A stretch of DNA of 64,000 nucleotides from Cerrena zonata. Taxonomy: Eukaryota; Basidiomycota; Agaricomycetes; Polyporales; Cerrenaceae. A program made the translations under genes and the position numbers. Shown one piece after another: positions 12,295 through 22,773 of the stretch. Location of the stretch: contig JASBNA010000005.1 in the NCBI GenBank assembly GCA_038087015.1, positions 62,001-126,000 of the forward strand, given 5' to 3'. Under the pieces are notes generated by a model. The model did not search any database. It saw nothing but the letters and a program-made list of their open reading frames with translations, and was not told the DNA's origin. Within the stretch, counting starts at the first letter, position 1. Each line of letters opens with the position of its first letter.

Positions 12295-12795
12295 TGTTGT
12301 TGTGCACGCAATAGGTAGGGTAGTTAGAGGCAACAAAGACGATAAAATCGATAAGTAGACTAGACGAATACATGGCTTTTTATACTAAATCCGGATGGAT
12401 TTTACGGCCGAAACAAGTAGCAAATAGGACGACGCGGAAAGTGTAAGAAACGCGTCGGAAGACAGACGGGAAAATGGGAGCGAATGGGAATAGAGCAAAC
12501 CAGAGAAAATGGGACAAGAAGATATGAGGAAAGGATTAAGAGAGTCCGAAAGAAAAGGCAGAAGGTATAAGAGGATAAGACGGAAGCAAACCTGAGCACC
12601 TTCCTAATCCGGAATGATCAGGTCCGGATGAGGTCAGCGCTGGCTGCAGCCGGATTCTCAGTGCGGGCGGATGCACCACATCCGGATGCGGGTCATGCCC
12701 GGACGCACATTGTGTCCGGATGTGGATCGTGTGCGGATGCACTACGATACCGGATGGTGCATGCGTCCGGATGCCTCGGACGGTGTATTACAACA
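12295..12795 (-). repeat. Copia 3' LTR (501 bp)
   Basis: Begins tgttg and ends caaca, a perfect 5 bp inverted end. It is followed at 12796-12804 by ctccccctc, which on the coding strand is the polypurine tract GAGGGGGAG expected just before a 3' LTR. Four exact TCCGGATG motifs stand in its U3 end at 12623, 12681, 12715 and 12766. Confidence 0.9.
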
Positions 12796-12802
12796 CTCCC
12801 CC

Positions 12803-15705
12803 TCAACTAGCAGACATGCCAATCGAAGAGGTGAGGAAGAGATGGGTTGGACGAGGAAGTCCTTTGGTGAACATGTCGGCGCAGTTGTTTTTCGTCGAGA
12901 CGTAAGTGACCTTGATATCCCCTTGAGCAACATGATCCCGGACGAAGTGATATCGCATCGAGATGTGTTTTGCGCGAGCATGGAATTGGTTATCGTGTAC
13001 ATAAGCAATTGCAGCCTGGTTGTCGCAGAGGATGAGAGTAGGATCCGGTGACGGAAAACCTAAGTCGGACAGAAGAGCTCGGAACCAAATAGCGTCCTTG
13101 GTAGCATGAGTGAGCGCGACATATTCAGCTTCCATAGTAGAAAGCGCAACGGATGATTGTTTCTTGGAGGACCAAGAGACGGCTCCCCCTGAGATAAGGA
13201 AAACGTATCCGGAGATGGATTTGCGATCGTTGACGTCTTGTCCCCAGTCCGCATCGGTGTAACCGTATAGGGTGGTGTCATTGCTGAGACCATAAGTGAT
13301 GCCAAGTGAGCGGGTGCCATTGAGGTATCGGAGTACACGCTTCGCAGCAGTAATGTGCTCGTGCGTGAAGCAGGAAGTGTACTGAGATAAATTCTGAACA
13401 GCGTGGGAGATGTCCGGACGGGTGGCAATGGCAGCATACATGAGGGAACCAATGACAGCAGCGTAGGGAAAATTCGAGGCGGCTACTGGTGGGGAAGCGT
13501 CGGATGATAGCTTGACATGTGAATCGACAGGGGTGGAAACCGGTGAGGAAGTGAGCATGCCAAAACGTTCCAAGACCTTCATAATGTATGAAGTCTGGTG
13601 GATAGTGATAGTCTTCCGGATGCGGTCGCGTTCAATTTGAAGACCAAGGAAAGTCTTCGCCGGACCGAGATCAGAAATGGTAAGGTGTTTCGCGATTTCA
13701 TCTTTTGCTGCAGGTAGGATAGATGGAGGTGATGCGAGGATGGTAGAGTCGTCGACATGGATGATGACAATGATGAGACCGTCAGAATTTCGGCGTATGT
13801 AGACACAAAAATCTGACTGAAGCCGGGTGTATTGGAGAGTGGTGACGAAAATGTCGTTGAACTTGACATTCCAGACACGGCCCGCTTGCTTAAGTCCGTA
13901 GAGGGCTTTGTGGAGAAGACATGTGCGACCGGATCCGTCTTCGTAACCGGGAGGTTGCCGCATGTAGATAGTTTCATCAAGATCGCCATTGAGGTATGCA
14001 CCTACAACGTCAATCTGATGGATTTCCCAATCGTTTGGAGCAGCGATTGCAAGTAGGGCACGGTAGGATTCGAGTCGCATGACAGGAGCGTAAGTTTCAA
14101 GGAAATCTTGACCGGGTATCTGAGAGAAACCTTGTGCAACAAGACGAGCCTTGTACTTGAGGATAGCGCCATCCGGATCACGTTTGATGTGGAAAACCCA
14201 GCGACATCCGATAGGTTTGCGATCCGGGGGCAGATCCGAAAGCGAGTAGGTACCAAGCTGGTGGAGCTGTGCGATTTCAGAGTCCATCGCCGCCTTCCAT
14301 TCAGGCCAATCCGGACGAGACTGAACTTCTTTAAGAGTACTGGGATCGTCAGTGAGAGGTGTTGAGGAGTCGCTAGCAGCAATGAATAAAGAAGTGTCCG
14401 GTGATGTTGATGGGCCGTCTCTGGGAGGGGGCAGTTGAGCTATTGGGGCGTTACTTGATACGACTTGCCTTCTGCTTGAATGCAGCTTGCTGTAGTCATG
14501 CTTGGTGGTTTGTCGGGAAGAACGTCGAGGAGCCGGAGGTGGAACAGGAGGAACAGGGATAACCGGAGCATTGTCTAGATTTGGAAAAAATACTTCTTGT
14601 GATCCGCGAGTTGCGTCCGCAGAGTGTGGGACATCCGCGTCCGCAGAAGTTTCCGCAGTTGAAGCAGAAGAAGATGTTTCGGGCTTGGGTAGAAGATCAG
14701 AATCCTCCCCCTCAAGACCGGAAACATTTGGAGCAGGAAGGGATGTGGAAGGGTGGGGCGCATATGATGATGGGAAGATAACGTTCCGTGAGGTTAAGAC
14801 TTGCTTGATCCGGGGGACGTAGTAGCGGTAGCCTGACATGTGTTCAGAAATGCCAGTGAAAACATAGCGTTCAGATTGTGGTTCGATTTTCGATCGCCGG
14901 TTTTCAGGTACAAGGACCCAGCAGTGCTGACCAAATTTGTGGACATGTGAGACGTCCGGTACCTTACCCCAGAAGGCTTGGTACGGGGTAATACCATCAA
15001 GAGCACGAGTCGGAGACAAGTTCTTGAGGTAGCAAGCATAGTCAACAGCCTCTTCCCATAGTGAAACCGGAACAGTTGCATCCGCAAGCATTGCGCGGCC
15101 GCGTTCAACCAGAGTACGGTTGAGACGTTCCGCAACACCATTTTGCGAAGAAGAGTAGGGCGCGGTTGTTTCAAGGATGATGCCGTGCTTATCGAGGTAG
15201 TGTTTGAAGTCACCTTCGATGAGTTCCTTTGCATTGTCAACACGAAGGACCTTGAAGGAGCGACCCTTCTGAGTGACGAAGAAGTTGTGATATTTTTCGA
15301 GTGAGGGGAAAGCTTGATTTCGAGTGAGAAGAAAATAGAGTCGAGAATAGCGAGAGCCGAGATCGGTGAAGGAAATATAGTAGCGATGTCGGTGAATAGA
15401 TTGAGTGGTAGCAGGTCCCCATATGTCGCAGACAACAATGTCGCCAACGTCAAGGGTTTTGGAAATGGAAGTGGAAGGGAAAGGTGCTTTGTGGTGCTTT
15501 CCGATGATGCACGACTCGCATTCGAAATCGATAGGGCTAGTGGTGTCGACTTCGAGTCCAGTAACCATTCCCTTCCGGACGAGTTCCTGGAGTTGGCCCT
15601 TATTCAGGTGCCCTAGAGATACATGCCAGTCGTACCAGGTCCGGCTGACACGGACAGAAAAGACTGAACTGGAATAACAGGTATGACATCGAATTCGTAC
15701 AAGTT
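12803..15705 (-). CDS. Copia pol: integrase, reverse transcriptase, RNase H
   Basis: The pol frame is open from about 15705; the first ATG is at 15568 but the domain starts earlier. The integrase zinc site spans DWHVSLGHLN and CESCIIGKHH; the catalytic core shows VCDIWGP, VLRVDNAKE and NGVAERLNRTLVERG. Reverse transcriptase shows KARLVAQGFSQIPGQDF and the active site IIHVDDSTILA. RNase H shows GYTDADWGQDVNDRKS and STMEAEYVALTHA. The frame is intact to the stop at 12803, so the enzyme could still be active. It lies in a different phase from gag; reaching it needs a -1 shift in the overlap 15705-15613. Confidence 0.9.
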
Positions 15706-16983
15706 ATTGTTCTTGACTCCTTGAGTAATCATCTTGTCGCGGTGGTCATCAATAATCTCGATGATATCATCGTGACCATAGTATGCGAGACCAGTACCAT
15801 TGGTGAGGCATCCGAGCGAAATCAAGTGGTGTGAGATGGAGGGAACATGAAGGACGTCGGTGAGGGTGAAAAGACCAGTGCGATGTCCATCACGGCGGAA
15901 GTGAAGCAGGATGGTACCAACACCAAGGACAGCGGCAGATCCTACACCAGAGATAACACGTCCGGGAGTAGGAGTGTACTCATGAAAGAGAGAGCGATCA
16001 GACACAATGTGAGCTTGAGTACCCGTGTCTCCGATCCACTTCTTTTCACTGTGAGGAGGAAGGTCACTCGCAGGAGTGTAGATATTTGCCATAAAGGTAT
16101 AAGACACCTGTTGACCTTGGTCCGGAGGAGGCCGGCAAGCGTTGGAAGATGGAAAACGTGAAGAAGGAGGACGACAACCATTTCCGCGGTTCGGACGAAA
16201 GTTTCCGCGGGAGGGTTGGAAACCCTGTCGCTGAGGCGGACGGTTTCCGTTAAAACCTTGCGATCGGTTTTGGAAATGAGGTGGACCAGGTGGACCAGGT
16301 GGACCTTGCGGACCATGGTTACGACTTCCGTGAACTGCAGGAAAGGAAGTAGCGGATCCGGATCGTGAACGACGTCGGGCATCTTCCTGAAGAAGGCGTC
16401 CGATGAGGGTGGTACTGTTGGAGGACATGGTAGAGAGGTCGATGGAAGAGACGAAGGAATCCCAGGACTCAGGTAGAGCAGTGAGGAGGACTAAGTTGAA
16501 GTCCCTCTCAGAGATAGGATCCTGAAGCAAAGTAAGCTTCTCCTTGCAAGTACGAAGGATACGGATGTGTTCCTCGACTTCAGTACCATCCGGGATCGCG
16601 TACCGGAAGAATTTGCGACGTTCCAGGATGATAGCGATTGGACCTTGGATGTCGAAGACAGTCTTCAAAGAAGACCATGCTTGATGAGCAAACTCGGCAC
16701 CAATGACATAAGTCATCATGGACTGAGAAATCCGAGTCCGGATGGCAGTGAGAGCTTTCGCATCCCTAGACTTCCAAGCAGTAATGGCAGCGACATTCGC
16801 GGTGAGGTCAGCCGCAGCCGCAGTCGCATCAAGGGGAATAGGACAAAGAGTAGTCCCATCCGCATGACCAAAGAGACCAGCTTCGGTAAGGATGTCCTTG
16901 ATCTGGACACTCCAAGTCAGATAGTTATCCGGAGACTTTAGGTGTTCGATACGATAGGAAGGGGATGAAGATGTGTCGATCAT
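15613..16983 (-). CDS. Copia Gag and aspartic protease
   Basis: A 456-residue frame starting at 16983 (MIDTSSSPSYRIEHL). The N-terminal two thirds is copia Gag (KSPDNYLTWSVQIKDIL, SERDFNLVLLTALPESW). A basic glycine-proline-arginine tract follows (GPQGPPGPPGPP, FQPSRGNFRPNRGN), then the protease with KKWIGDTGTQAHIV, whose DTG is the active site. I see no CCHC zinc knuckle; the Arg/Gly-rich tract sits where one would be expected. The frame ends at 15613, while the integrase lies in another phase. Confidence 0.88.
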   Translation of the reverse strand: MIDTSSSPSYRIEHLKSPDNYLTWSVQIKDILTEAGLFGHADGTTLCPIPLDATAAAADLTANVAAITAWKSRDAKALTAIRTRISQSMMTYVIGAEFAHQAWSSLKTVFDIQGPIAIILERRKFFRYAIPDGTEVEEHIRILRTCKEKLTLLQDPISERDFNLVLLTALPESWDSFVSSIDLSTMSSNSTTLIGRLLQEDARRRSRSGSATSFPAVHGSRNHGPQGPPGPPGPPHFQNRSQGFNGNRPPQRQGFQPSRGNFRPNRGNGCRPPSSRFPSSNACRPPPDQGQQVSYTFMANIYTPASDLPPHSEKKWIGDTGTQAHIVSDRSLFHEYTPTPGRVISGVGSAAVLGVGTILLHFRRDGHRTGLFTLTDVLHVPSISHHLISLGCLTNGTGLAYYGHDDIIEIIDDHRDKMITQGVKNNNLYEFDVIPVIPVQSFLSVSAGPGTTGMYL

Positions 16984-17289
16984 GTTGGAATAGTGATGAA
17001 GGACTAGACCGTAGAGAAGGAGTTCATCGAGGGATAGACCGAAAGGACGATGAGGAAGTATAATGATGAGAACGTTTGGCCAAACGATGAAGAGATACTA
17101 TCGTCAAGAGGGAGACGAAAGATCGAGAGGGTGATCACAATGAAGTAAAAGACGTCTGCTATAGCGAGCGTAGAGACGGTAGAGTATCAAGATGCTGTAG
17201 GCAGCGGCGCGCGAGTGTAGAAAGTTTTAAGTCAACTACAGAGGAGTTAGTAAGGGAACTTTTATAAACGAGAGGCGGGGCCCATAACC
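16984..17289 (-). promoter_or_regulatory. Copia leader with primer binding site
   Basis: Untranslated leader between the 5' LTR and gag. The bases right beside the LTR read ggggcccataacc on the plus strand (17277-17289), which matches the anticodon arm of initiator tRNA-Met (CAU anticodon) and not its 3' end. This is the half-tRNA type of primer site known from Drosophila copia and yeast Ty5. Confidence 0.7.
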
Positions 17290-17713
17290 TGTTGTTGTGC
17301 ACGCAATAGGTAGGGTAGTTAGAGGCAACAAAGACGATAAAATCGATAAGTAGACTAGACGAATACATGGCTTTTTATACTAAATCCGGATGGATTTTAC
17401 GGCCGAAACAAGTAGCAAATAGGACGACGCGGAAAGTGTAAGAAACGCGTCGGAAGACAGACGGGAAAATGGGAGCGAATGGGAATAGAGCAAACCAGAG
17501 AAAATGGGACAAGAAGATATGAGGAAAGGATTAAGAGAGTCCGAAAGAAAAGGCAGAAGGTATAAGAGGATAAGACGGAAGCAAACCTGAGCACCTTCCT
17601 AATCCGGAATGATCAGGTCCGGATGAGGTCAGCGCTGGCTGCAGCCGGATTCTCAGTGCGGGCGGATGCACCACATCCGGATGCGGGTCATGCCCGGACG
17701 GTGTATTACAACA
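17290..17713 (-). repeat. Copia 5' LTR (424 bp, internally deleted)
   Basis: Same ends and sequence as the left LTR except for a missing 77 bp segment that in the left copy lies between two cggacg direct repeats. Two of the four TCCGGATG motifs are lost with it. Confidence 0.88.
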
Positions 17714-17718
17714 GGAAG
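17714..17718. other. Copia target site duplication, right
   Basis: ggaag, equal to 12290-12294. Its last three bases, aag, also serve as the left target duplication of the neighbouring MITE. Confidence 0.8.
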
Positions 17719-18433
17719 CACTGGATCGTAGCCCAAATTTTAGGCTTCATAAAAGTAAGGTCAAATTTTATTAAAAGTCTCTTACAAAATATGATTTTAA
17801 GCACCTAACAATTGTCAAAAAATGCAGAATTTCAGCAAAATTTGATGAATCATAAAATCCTTAGCTAATTCAGACTTTTATATCTAATTTTTAGACTTTA
17901 GAAATATTGAATTGTTGCTTATTTTTTATTGGAGAAAAGTTTACTATGCAAAATTCCAAATTTTGATACACTTTTGTTTTTCCAAAAGTGATATAAAATT
18001 TAAACTGCTAATTTAGAATGGTCAGTGTTATTGCATACTTAAATATCTCTATCAGATAGTATAATTGACAGAGACTATGATTTATCAACAATAGTAGTCT
18101 ATATCTTCTCTCTAGGCTCTCTATTTATAACACTTTATTTGGATATATACAATTATATTATGATTTCTAGAGAAATAAAAGTGTATCAAAATTTGAAATT
18201 TTGCATAGTAAACTTTTCTCCAATAAAAAATAAACAAAAATTTAATATTTCTAAAGTCTAAAAATTAGATACAAAAGTCTGAATTAGCTAAGGATTTTAT
18301 GATTCATCAAATTTCGCTAAAATTCTGCATTTTTTGACAATTGTTAGGTGCTTAAAATCATATTTTGTAAGAGACTTTTTATAAAATTTGACCTTACTTT
18401 TATGAAGCCTAAAATTCGGGCCACGATCCAGTG
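17719..18433. mobile_element. CACTG-ended MITE with long inverted repeats
   Basis: A 715 bp AT-rich element. Its ends are cactggatcgt and acgatccagtg, and the inverted repeats extend about 260 bp inward (17719-17977 against 18173-18433) with few mismatches. The 3 bp target duplication aag flanks it (17716-17718 and 18434-18436). CACTG/CACTA ends with 3 bp duplications fit the CACTA (CMC) superfamily. There is no transposase, so it is non-autonomous. It sits in exon 1 of copy 2, exactly beside the copia element. Confidence 0.75.
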
Positions 18434-18664
18434 AAGCTTGCAATGCAGCGACGTCCTTGTTCAGGTCGGGATTGCCGCCGATGTGGATAATGGTATCGTA
18501 AAAATCATGGGCCAGCTTGAAGGCGGTCGTAATGGCGTCAAGAGCCTTCTCGACATCGTCAATGATATGGTCTGGGCAAGACATAGTGTTCTGAAAATGA
18601 GATGCACTGCTAGTAAGAAAGATAGAAGTGAAGTGCGATGCTTTCAGATACCATCGAGACACCG

Positions 18665-18672
18665 TTTATATA
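18665..18672 (-). promoter_or_regulatory. TATA box of copy 2
   Basis: TATATAAA on the minus strand, about 80 bp upstream of the copy 2 start, in the same context as in copies 1 and 4. Confidence 0.6.
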
Positions 18673-20165
18673 CAGCAAAAAATCACATTTTGCATAGAAT
18701 ATCGAGGTAACATTTCACGCCCATGGAGCGTGGCGTAACAAAGAACCTATCCAAGGATGCAGGAATATACGACATCCACCACAAAAGAAGTCGCCAAGAA
18801 GAGATCCCCGAGACATATGTCGCATGAATGAACGTTATTCGTAAGCTTTGCATATGGTGAACGCAGATGTGTTATGCAATACCAGCACGAAGTGACAGAC
18901 CTTATTATAAAGACAGGTTACGAAAGTGACTTCATAACTGGAACTGGGTACTCGTGATGATTAGATAGTGACGGTGGCAAACACACATGAAGCGAAATGC
19001 GTAGTTTAAGTGACTGTACGAAGGTGCAAAGGCTTGGATGATTACGAGAAGTTACAAAGATTCTTTCTTGTGGCCTAACGACGTCAGAAGTAAGCGTTTA
19101 ATATAGAACGGAGAGGACAAACAAAAACACACATTATAATCTTCTTTATGAAGTTCGCTCGACAAGAGAGCTCGCATAATTCGGTCGATATCATGGTAAG
19201 AAACAGCAACGCTGTTGAGGCATATAGACGTGTGCACGTGCGGGAGGTCGGATGGGATTGCGAGAGCATCTTGCCAGCTGAAGCGCACGTCAAGTCATAT
19301 AGAGAAGATGGGAAGCCCACCGAAAGTTCGTTCACTTGATCACCTAGCGCTAGGAGGTAATGGTATAAAGGTAGAAGCTCCCCACTTGAAATGAGCCGCA
19401 AGCTAAGAGGGAAAAAAGGATATTTAACGGTGTTGGAACGGTTAGTGAAGCGGCTAGTGAAGGAAGATTACATATCGTAAGCGTTCTTTGCCCAACATCA
19501 TCCCTCACGCTGCCTGAAAGACCATTGATCATAACGGATGATAATGTTGAAACGAAGACGACCCGTTTCACATCACTTCAGATTGAGTACGCGTCTAAGC
19601 GAATGCAAGATAACATTGCTAACAATCATTATAGTACACCGAAAAACAGAAAACATCACGAACTAAAATACACTCCATGCTGACAACGAAAAAAACGCTC
19701 ACTGAACCGTCCATTCCAGCGCATTGACAAGGATAACAAAACAAAACAAAACACACCGGTCGAATCTACCTCGTCTCTCCTCCCTGCCTCAAAAGTGACG
19801 AAAAAGGAAGGTGCACACTGGCTGGTTCCGAGACTACATGCTACTGACCTTCGCAGCTATGTCATGGCGGCTCCCTTGATCGTAGTTCAGACAAATGTTT
19901 GAGTCAGACGGATATACTCTCGGAACCGTGCGAATCCCCAACAATCTACTAGTTGATGCTAGTTAAACAACCAAACCTCCAATGGCTCATTGAGTCATAT
20001 ACTATGAGTGAAGTCGAGTTAAGTATCTGATCACACATACCAGTATACGTAATAAATTTAAGTTCTCCATATTATTGAACAGGTCGAGCACGAGACAGTA
20101 CAAATCGCGGTACGGGATAAGGAGAATTACTGGGTGCGGAGGATGGACACATCCTGTCAGGACAT

Positions 20166-21228
20166 CTAAGAGCTGGAAGCACTTGGGACAACAGTGGCAT
20201 ATCTTGCAAGAATGTCACGAAGGTCTGACGCGAGGGAAGATGCCTCTATGATTCCCGCATCGAATTCCTAAAAAGAGATAAATCAAGATATGCCTTGCTA
20301 CTTATACTCGGGCTTGAACATACCTTAGTATCGACTTTCTCGGCCGTGAGATCCATCAATTGATTATTCACCTTAGTTGCCTCCTTGCGGAAATAATTGA
20401 AGGTTTCCTTGAATGTGGCCACCTAAATTAAACACATGTCAAGTTATTCTGTCTCATACCCTATCATTCCTATAATGCGCTTACATCCTGTGGGATACTG
20501 ATAGAAAAAAAATAGATGTTTAGTATATCGATACTGAACAATGATAGGAGGTCACTTAACTTGTCAAAAATGAGTCCAATAGCATCCCCCAGTTGTCCGA
20601 GGTCATACTTATTAAATATACTTTGGGCCACCCCGACGTGGTCAGCAACCTCGTCCGGCAAGCTCGGACTATTGAAAGAACCAATCACTAGGTCAAGATG
20701 AGCGACGATTTGACCGAATTTCTACAACCCAGTAATAAGTTGAGAATGCAAGCAAAGAAAGGGTATAAATACTTACATTGGGCAGAACATCTTCTAAGAG
20801 AAATCTCTTCCTTTCCTCGAGAGGAGTGTTATCGTTTGTCAGGGTCCGAACATCATTAGTCACAAATTCTGAAACGTATCTGTTCAGCAGACATCCATGG
20901 CACAAAAGTAGCTACTGAACATACCGTTCGCCACTGAGCTAGCCCAATAAGCTTCGACAGAGGAAGCATGGAGCTGAGTGCTCTTGAAGGACTGTCAGTG
21001 AAGCGATTGAGTATGAAACCCATGTATGCTATAAATCAAGGGAGGAATACCGACAGCCAGAATCTTGTCGCAGGTAGTTTGCAAGGGAGCAACGTCCCTC
21101 CTCAAATCGTCAGGATTATAGTCATTGTTGACAATGGTACTGTATACAGCCTGGGCCACCTTGAAGGCGGTCGTAATGTTGTTACGAGCCCTCTCGACAT
21201 CGTCAATGATATGGTCTGGGCAAGACAT
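20166..21228 (-). CDS. Array family gene, copy 3 (apparently intact)
   Basis: Unrecognised helical protein of about 235 residues. Exon 1 (21228 to about 21055) reads MSCPDHIIDDVERARNNIT to CDKILA. Exon 2 (20991 to about 20925) reads SFKSTQLHASSVEAYWASS. Exon 3 starts after TTTCAG with EFVTNDVRTLTND. Next come FGQIVAHLDLVIGSFN and SIFNKYDLGQLGDAIGLIF, then ATFKETFNYFRKEATKVNN, and the last exon ends LASDLRDILARYATVV with stop at 20166. All introns are 45-70 bp. Every exon is open. No signal peptide, membrane helix or catalytic motif is visible. One donor is a weak GTCGGT. Function unknown; regular spacing of hydrophobic residues suggests a helical bundle. Confidence 0.65.
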
Positions 21229-21308
21229 AGTGTTCTGAAAATGAGTTGCACTAATAGCAAGAGAGATAGAAATGAAGTGCGATGCTTTCAGATACCATCG
21301 AGACACCG

Positions 21309-21316
21309 TTTATATG
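21309..21316 (-). promoter_or_regulatory. TATA box of copy 3
   Basis: CATATAAA on the minus strand, about 80 bp upstream of the start. One base differs from the box of the other copies. Confidence 0.5.
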
Positions 21317-22494
21317 CCGCAAAAAAAATCACATTTTGCGTGGAATATCAGGTTACATTTCACGCCCATGGAGCGTGGCGTTACAAAGAACCTCTCCAAG
21401 GATGCAGGAATACACAACATCCACCAGAAAAGAAGTCGCCAAGAGACATATGATGCAGAAATGAACGTTATTCCTAAGCTTTGCATATGGTCAGCGCAGA
21501 TATGTTATGCAATCGCGGCACGAAATGACAGACCTTATTATAAAGATAGGTTACGCAAGTGACTTTATAACTGGAGCTGGGTACTCGTGATGATCGGATG
21601 GTGACGGTGGCAAACACAAAGCGTAGTTTAAGTGACTGTATGACGGTGCAAAGGCTTGAACGATTACGAGAAGTTACAAAGATTCTTTCTTGTGGCCTAA
21701 CGACGTCAGAAGTAAGCATTTAATGTAGAACGGAGAGGGGGGGGAACACACACTCTCTACTCTTGTTTGTCCGACAAGAGAGCTTGTGCAACCCAGACGA
21801 TACTATGGTAAGAGTTAAGGCGTAGATGTGCGCACGTACGAAAAGTCGGATGGAATTGCGCTTGAATGGGAAGCTCACCGAAAGTTCGTTCACTTGATCA
21901 CCTAGCGTTAGGAGGCGATATTATAAAGGTAGAGCTTCCCCACCTGAGGTGGGCCGCAAGCCAAGAAGAATATTTGACGGTGTTAGAACGGTAAGTGAAG
22001 CGGCCAGTGTAAAGCAAAGGAAGATTGCATACTCATATTCACAGTCAAGGTGAACCCATAATCAAATGTTGTGAGTGAGGATACTTTGCTGTCGAGGCTC
22101 CTTTCTGTCGAGAGCTTCGACCCGACGCAGGCTAGTAAAGTAGTAAGCGACGACGGCGAATTACTTCAAGAAACCTCCTGATTGAAGTTTCCTCGTAGGC
22201 ATAATATCCCTGTATCGTAAGAGCTCTTCACGCAACATCATCGCTCACACTGCTCGAAAGACCATTGATCATAACAGATGGTAGTGTTGAAACAAAGACA
22301 ACCCACTTCGCATCACTTCAGATTGAGTACGCGTCTAAGCGAATGCAAGATAACATTACGAACAATCATTATAGTACACCGAGAAACAAAAAACATCATG
22401 AACCAATATACACTCCATGCCGACAATGAAAAGAAACCTAAAAATGCACATTGAACCGTCGTGGGCCGCTGCCGCCACATATTCCACAAAGCGG

Positions 22495-22502
22495 ACTTAG
22501 TG
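22495..22502. other. Left 8 bp direct repeat of the 15.3 kb element
   Basis: acttagtg. The same eight bases lie at 37808-37815. Joining the flanks leaves one copy in a sequence equivalent to the uninterrupted unit 1/unit 2 junction near 10785-10800. Confidence 0.8.
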
Positions 22503-22773
22503 ACGTAGATTTAGGGCTTGAGGTGTGAGATTTAGAGAGTTCGGGGCTCAAAGTGTGAATAACTTACAGTTGGCGTGAGAAAAAAAATTATATAATCATG
22601 GTCGTACATATGGCATGATTGCTGGCTCAATTGCTGAGCAATCCTATGAGTTCCGTGTGTGGGCGTGTTGACATCAACAACACCAATCTCTCTGACCGTG
22701 TCCAAAGTCTGTGTCAAACTTCACTTCTGTCACAATTCAAGAAACTCTGTGCTTCTCTGTTTCCCAAAGCAAC

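Larger units (their letters stand above)
12295..17713 (-). mobile_element. Ty1/copia LTR retrotransposon, complete
   Basis: A 5.4 kb element on the minus strand with two LTRs, a primer site, Gag-protease and integrase-reverse transcriptase-RNase H frames in the copia order, a polypurine tract and a 5 bp target duplication. The shared parts of the LTRs look identical by eye, which points to a recent insertion. The right (5') LTR lacks 77 bp present in the left one. The element lies in exon 1 of family gene copy 2. Confidence 0.92.
11400..18584 (-). pseudogene. Array family gene, copy 2, interrupted by copia and MITE
   Basis: The 5' part of exon 1 lies at 18584-18437 (MSCPDHIIDDVEKALDAIT to KDVAALQAS) and the rest at 12294-11400. 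Between them are a complete copia element (12295-17713) and a MITE (17719-18433). If both insertions and one copy of each target duplication are mentally removed, the reading frame runs on through DALLAV as in copy 1, so the insertions came into a gene that was still open. Downstream exons read LINEGTPLEDRKNIILDEVL, LFGPNFPDKVAAHVKDAQDV and FRAGILEAARLTSDLRDRL. Copy 2 stops a few codons earlier than copies 3 and 4. The insertions must abolish the normal product. Confidence 0.75.
10796..19844. repeat. Tandem repeat unit 2, split by nested mobile elements
   Basis: Begins with the block cgtccaggtacccatctg (10797), also present at 37816 in unit 4. It carries family gene copy 2, the copia element and the MITE, and ends with a closing block at about 19566-19780 that matches the 3' flank of the subtilase near 40690-40890. 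Confidence 0.75.
19845..22502. repeat. Tandem repeat unit 3
   Basis: Opens with the shared block at 19845, carries family gene copy 3 and the conserved upstream tract, and ends in the closing block through ccacatattccacaaagcgg. It is cut at acttagtg (22495-22502) by the 15.3 kb insertion. The rest of the inter-unit sequence resumes at 37816. Confidence 0.8.

Noticed and set aside
12402..12810. Open frames inside the LTRs (also 17397-17594)
   Set aside because: They are identical in both LTRs because the LTRs are identical, and carry no protein-like pattern.
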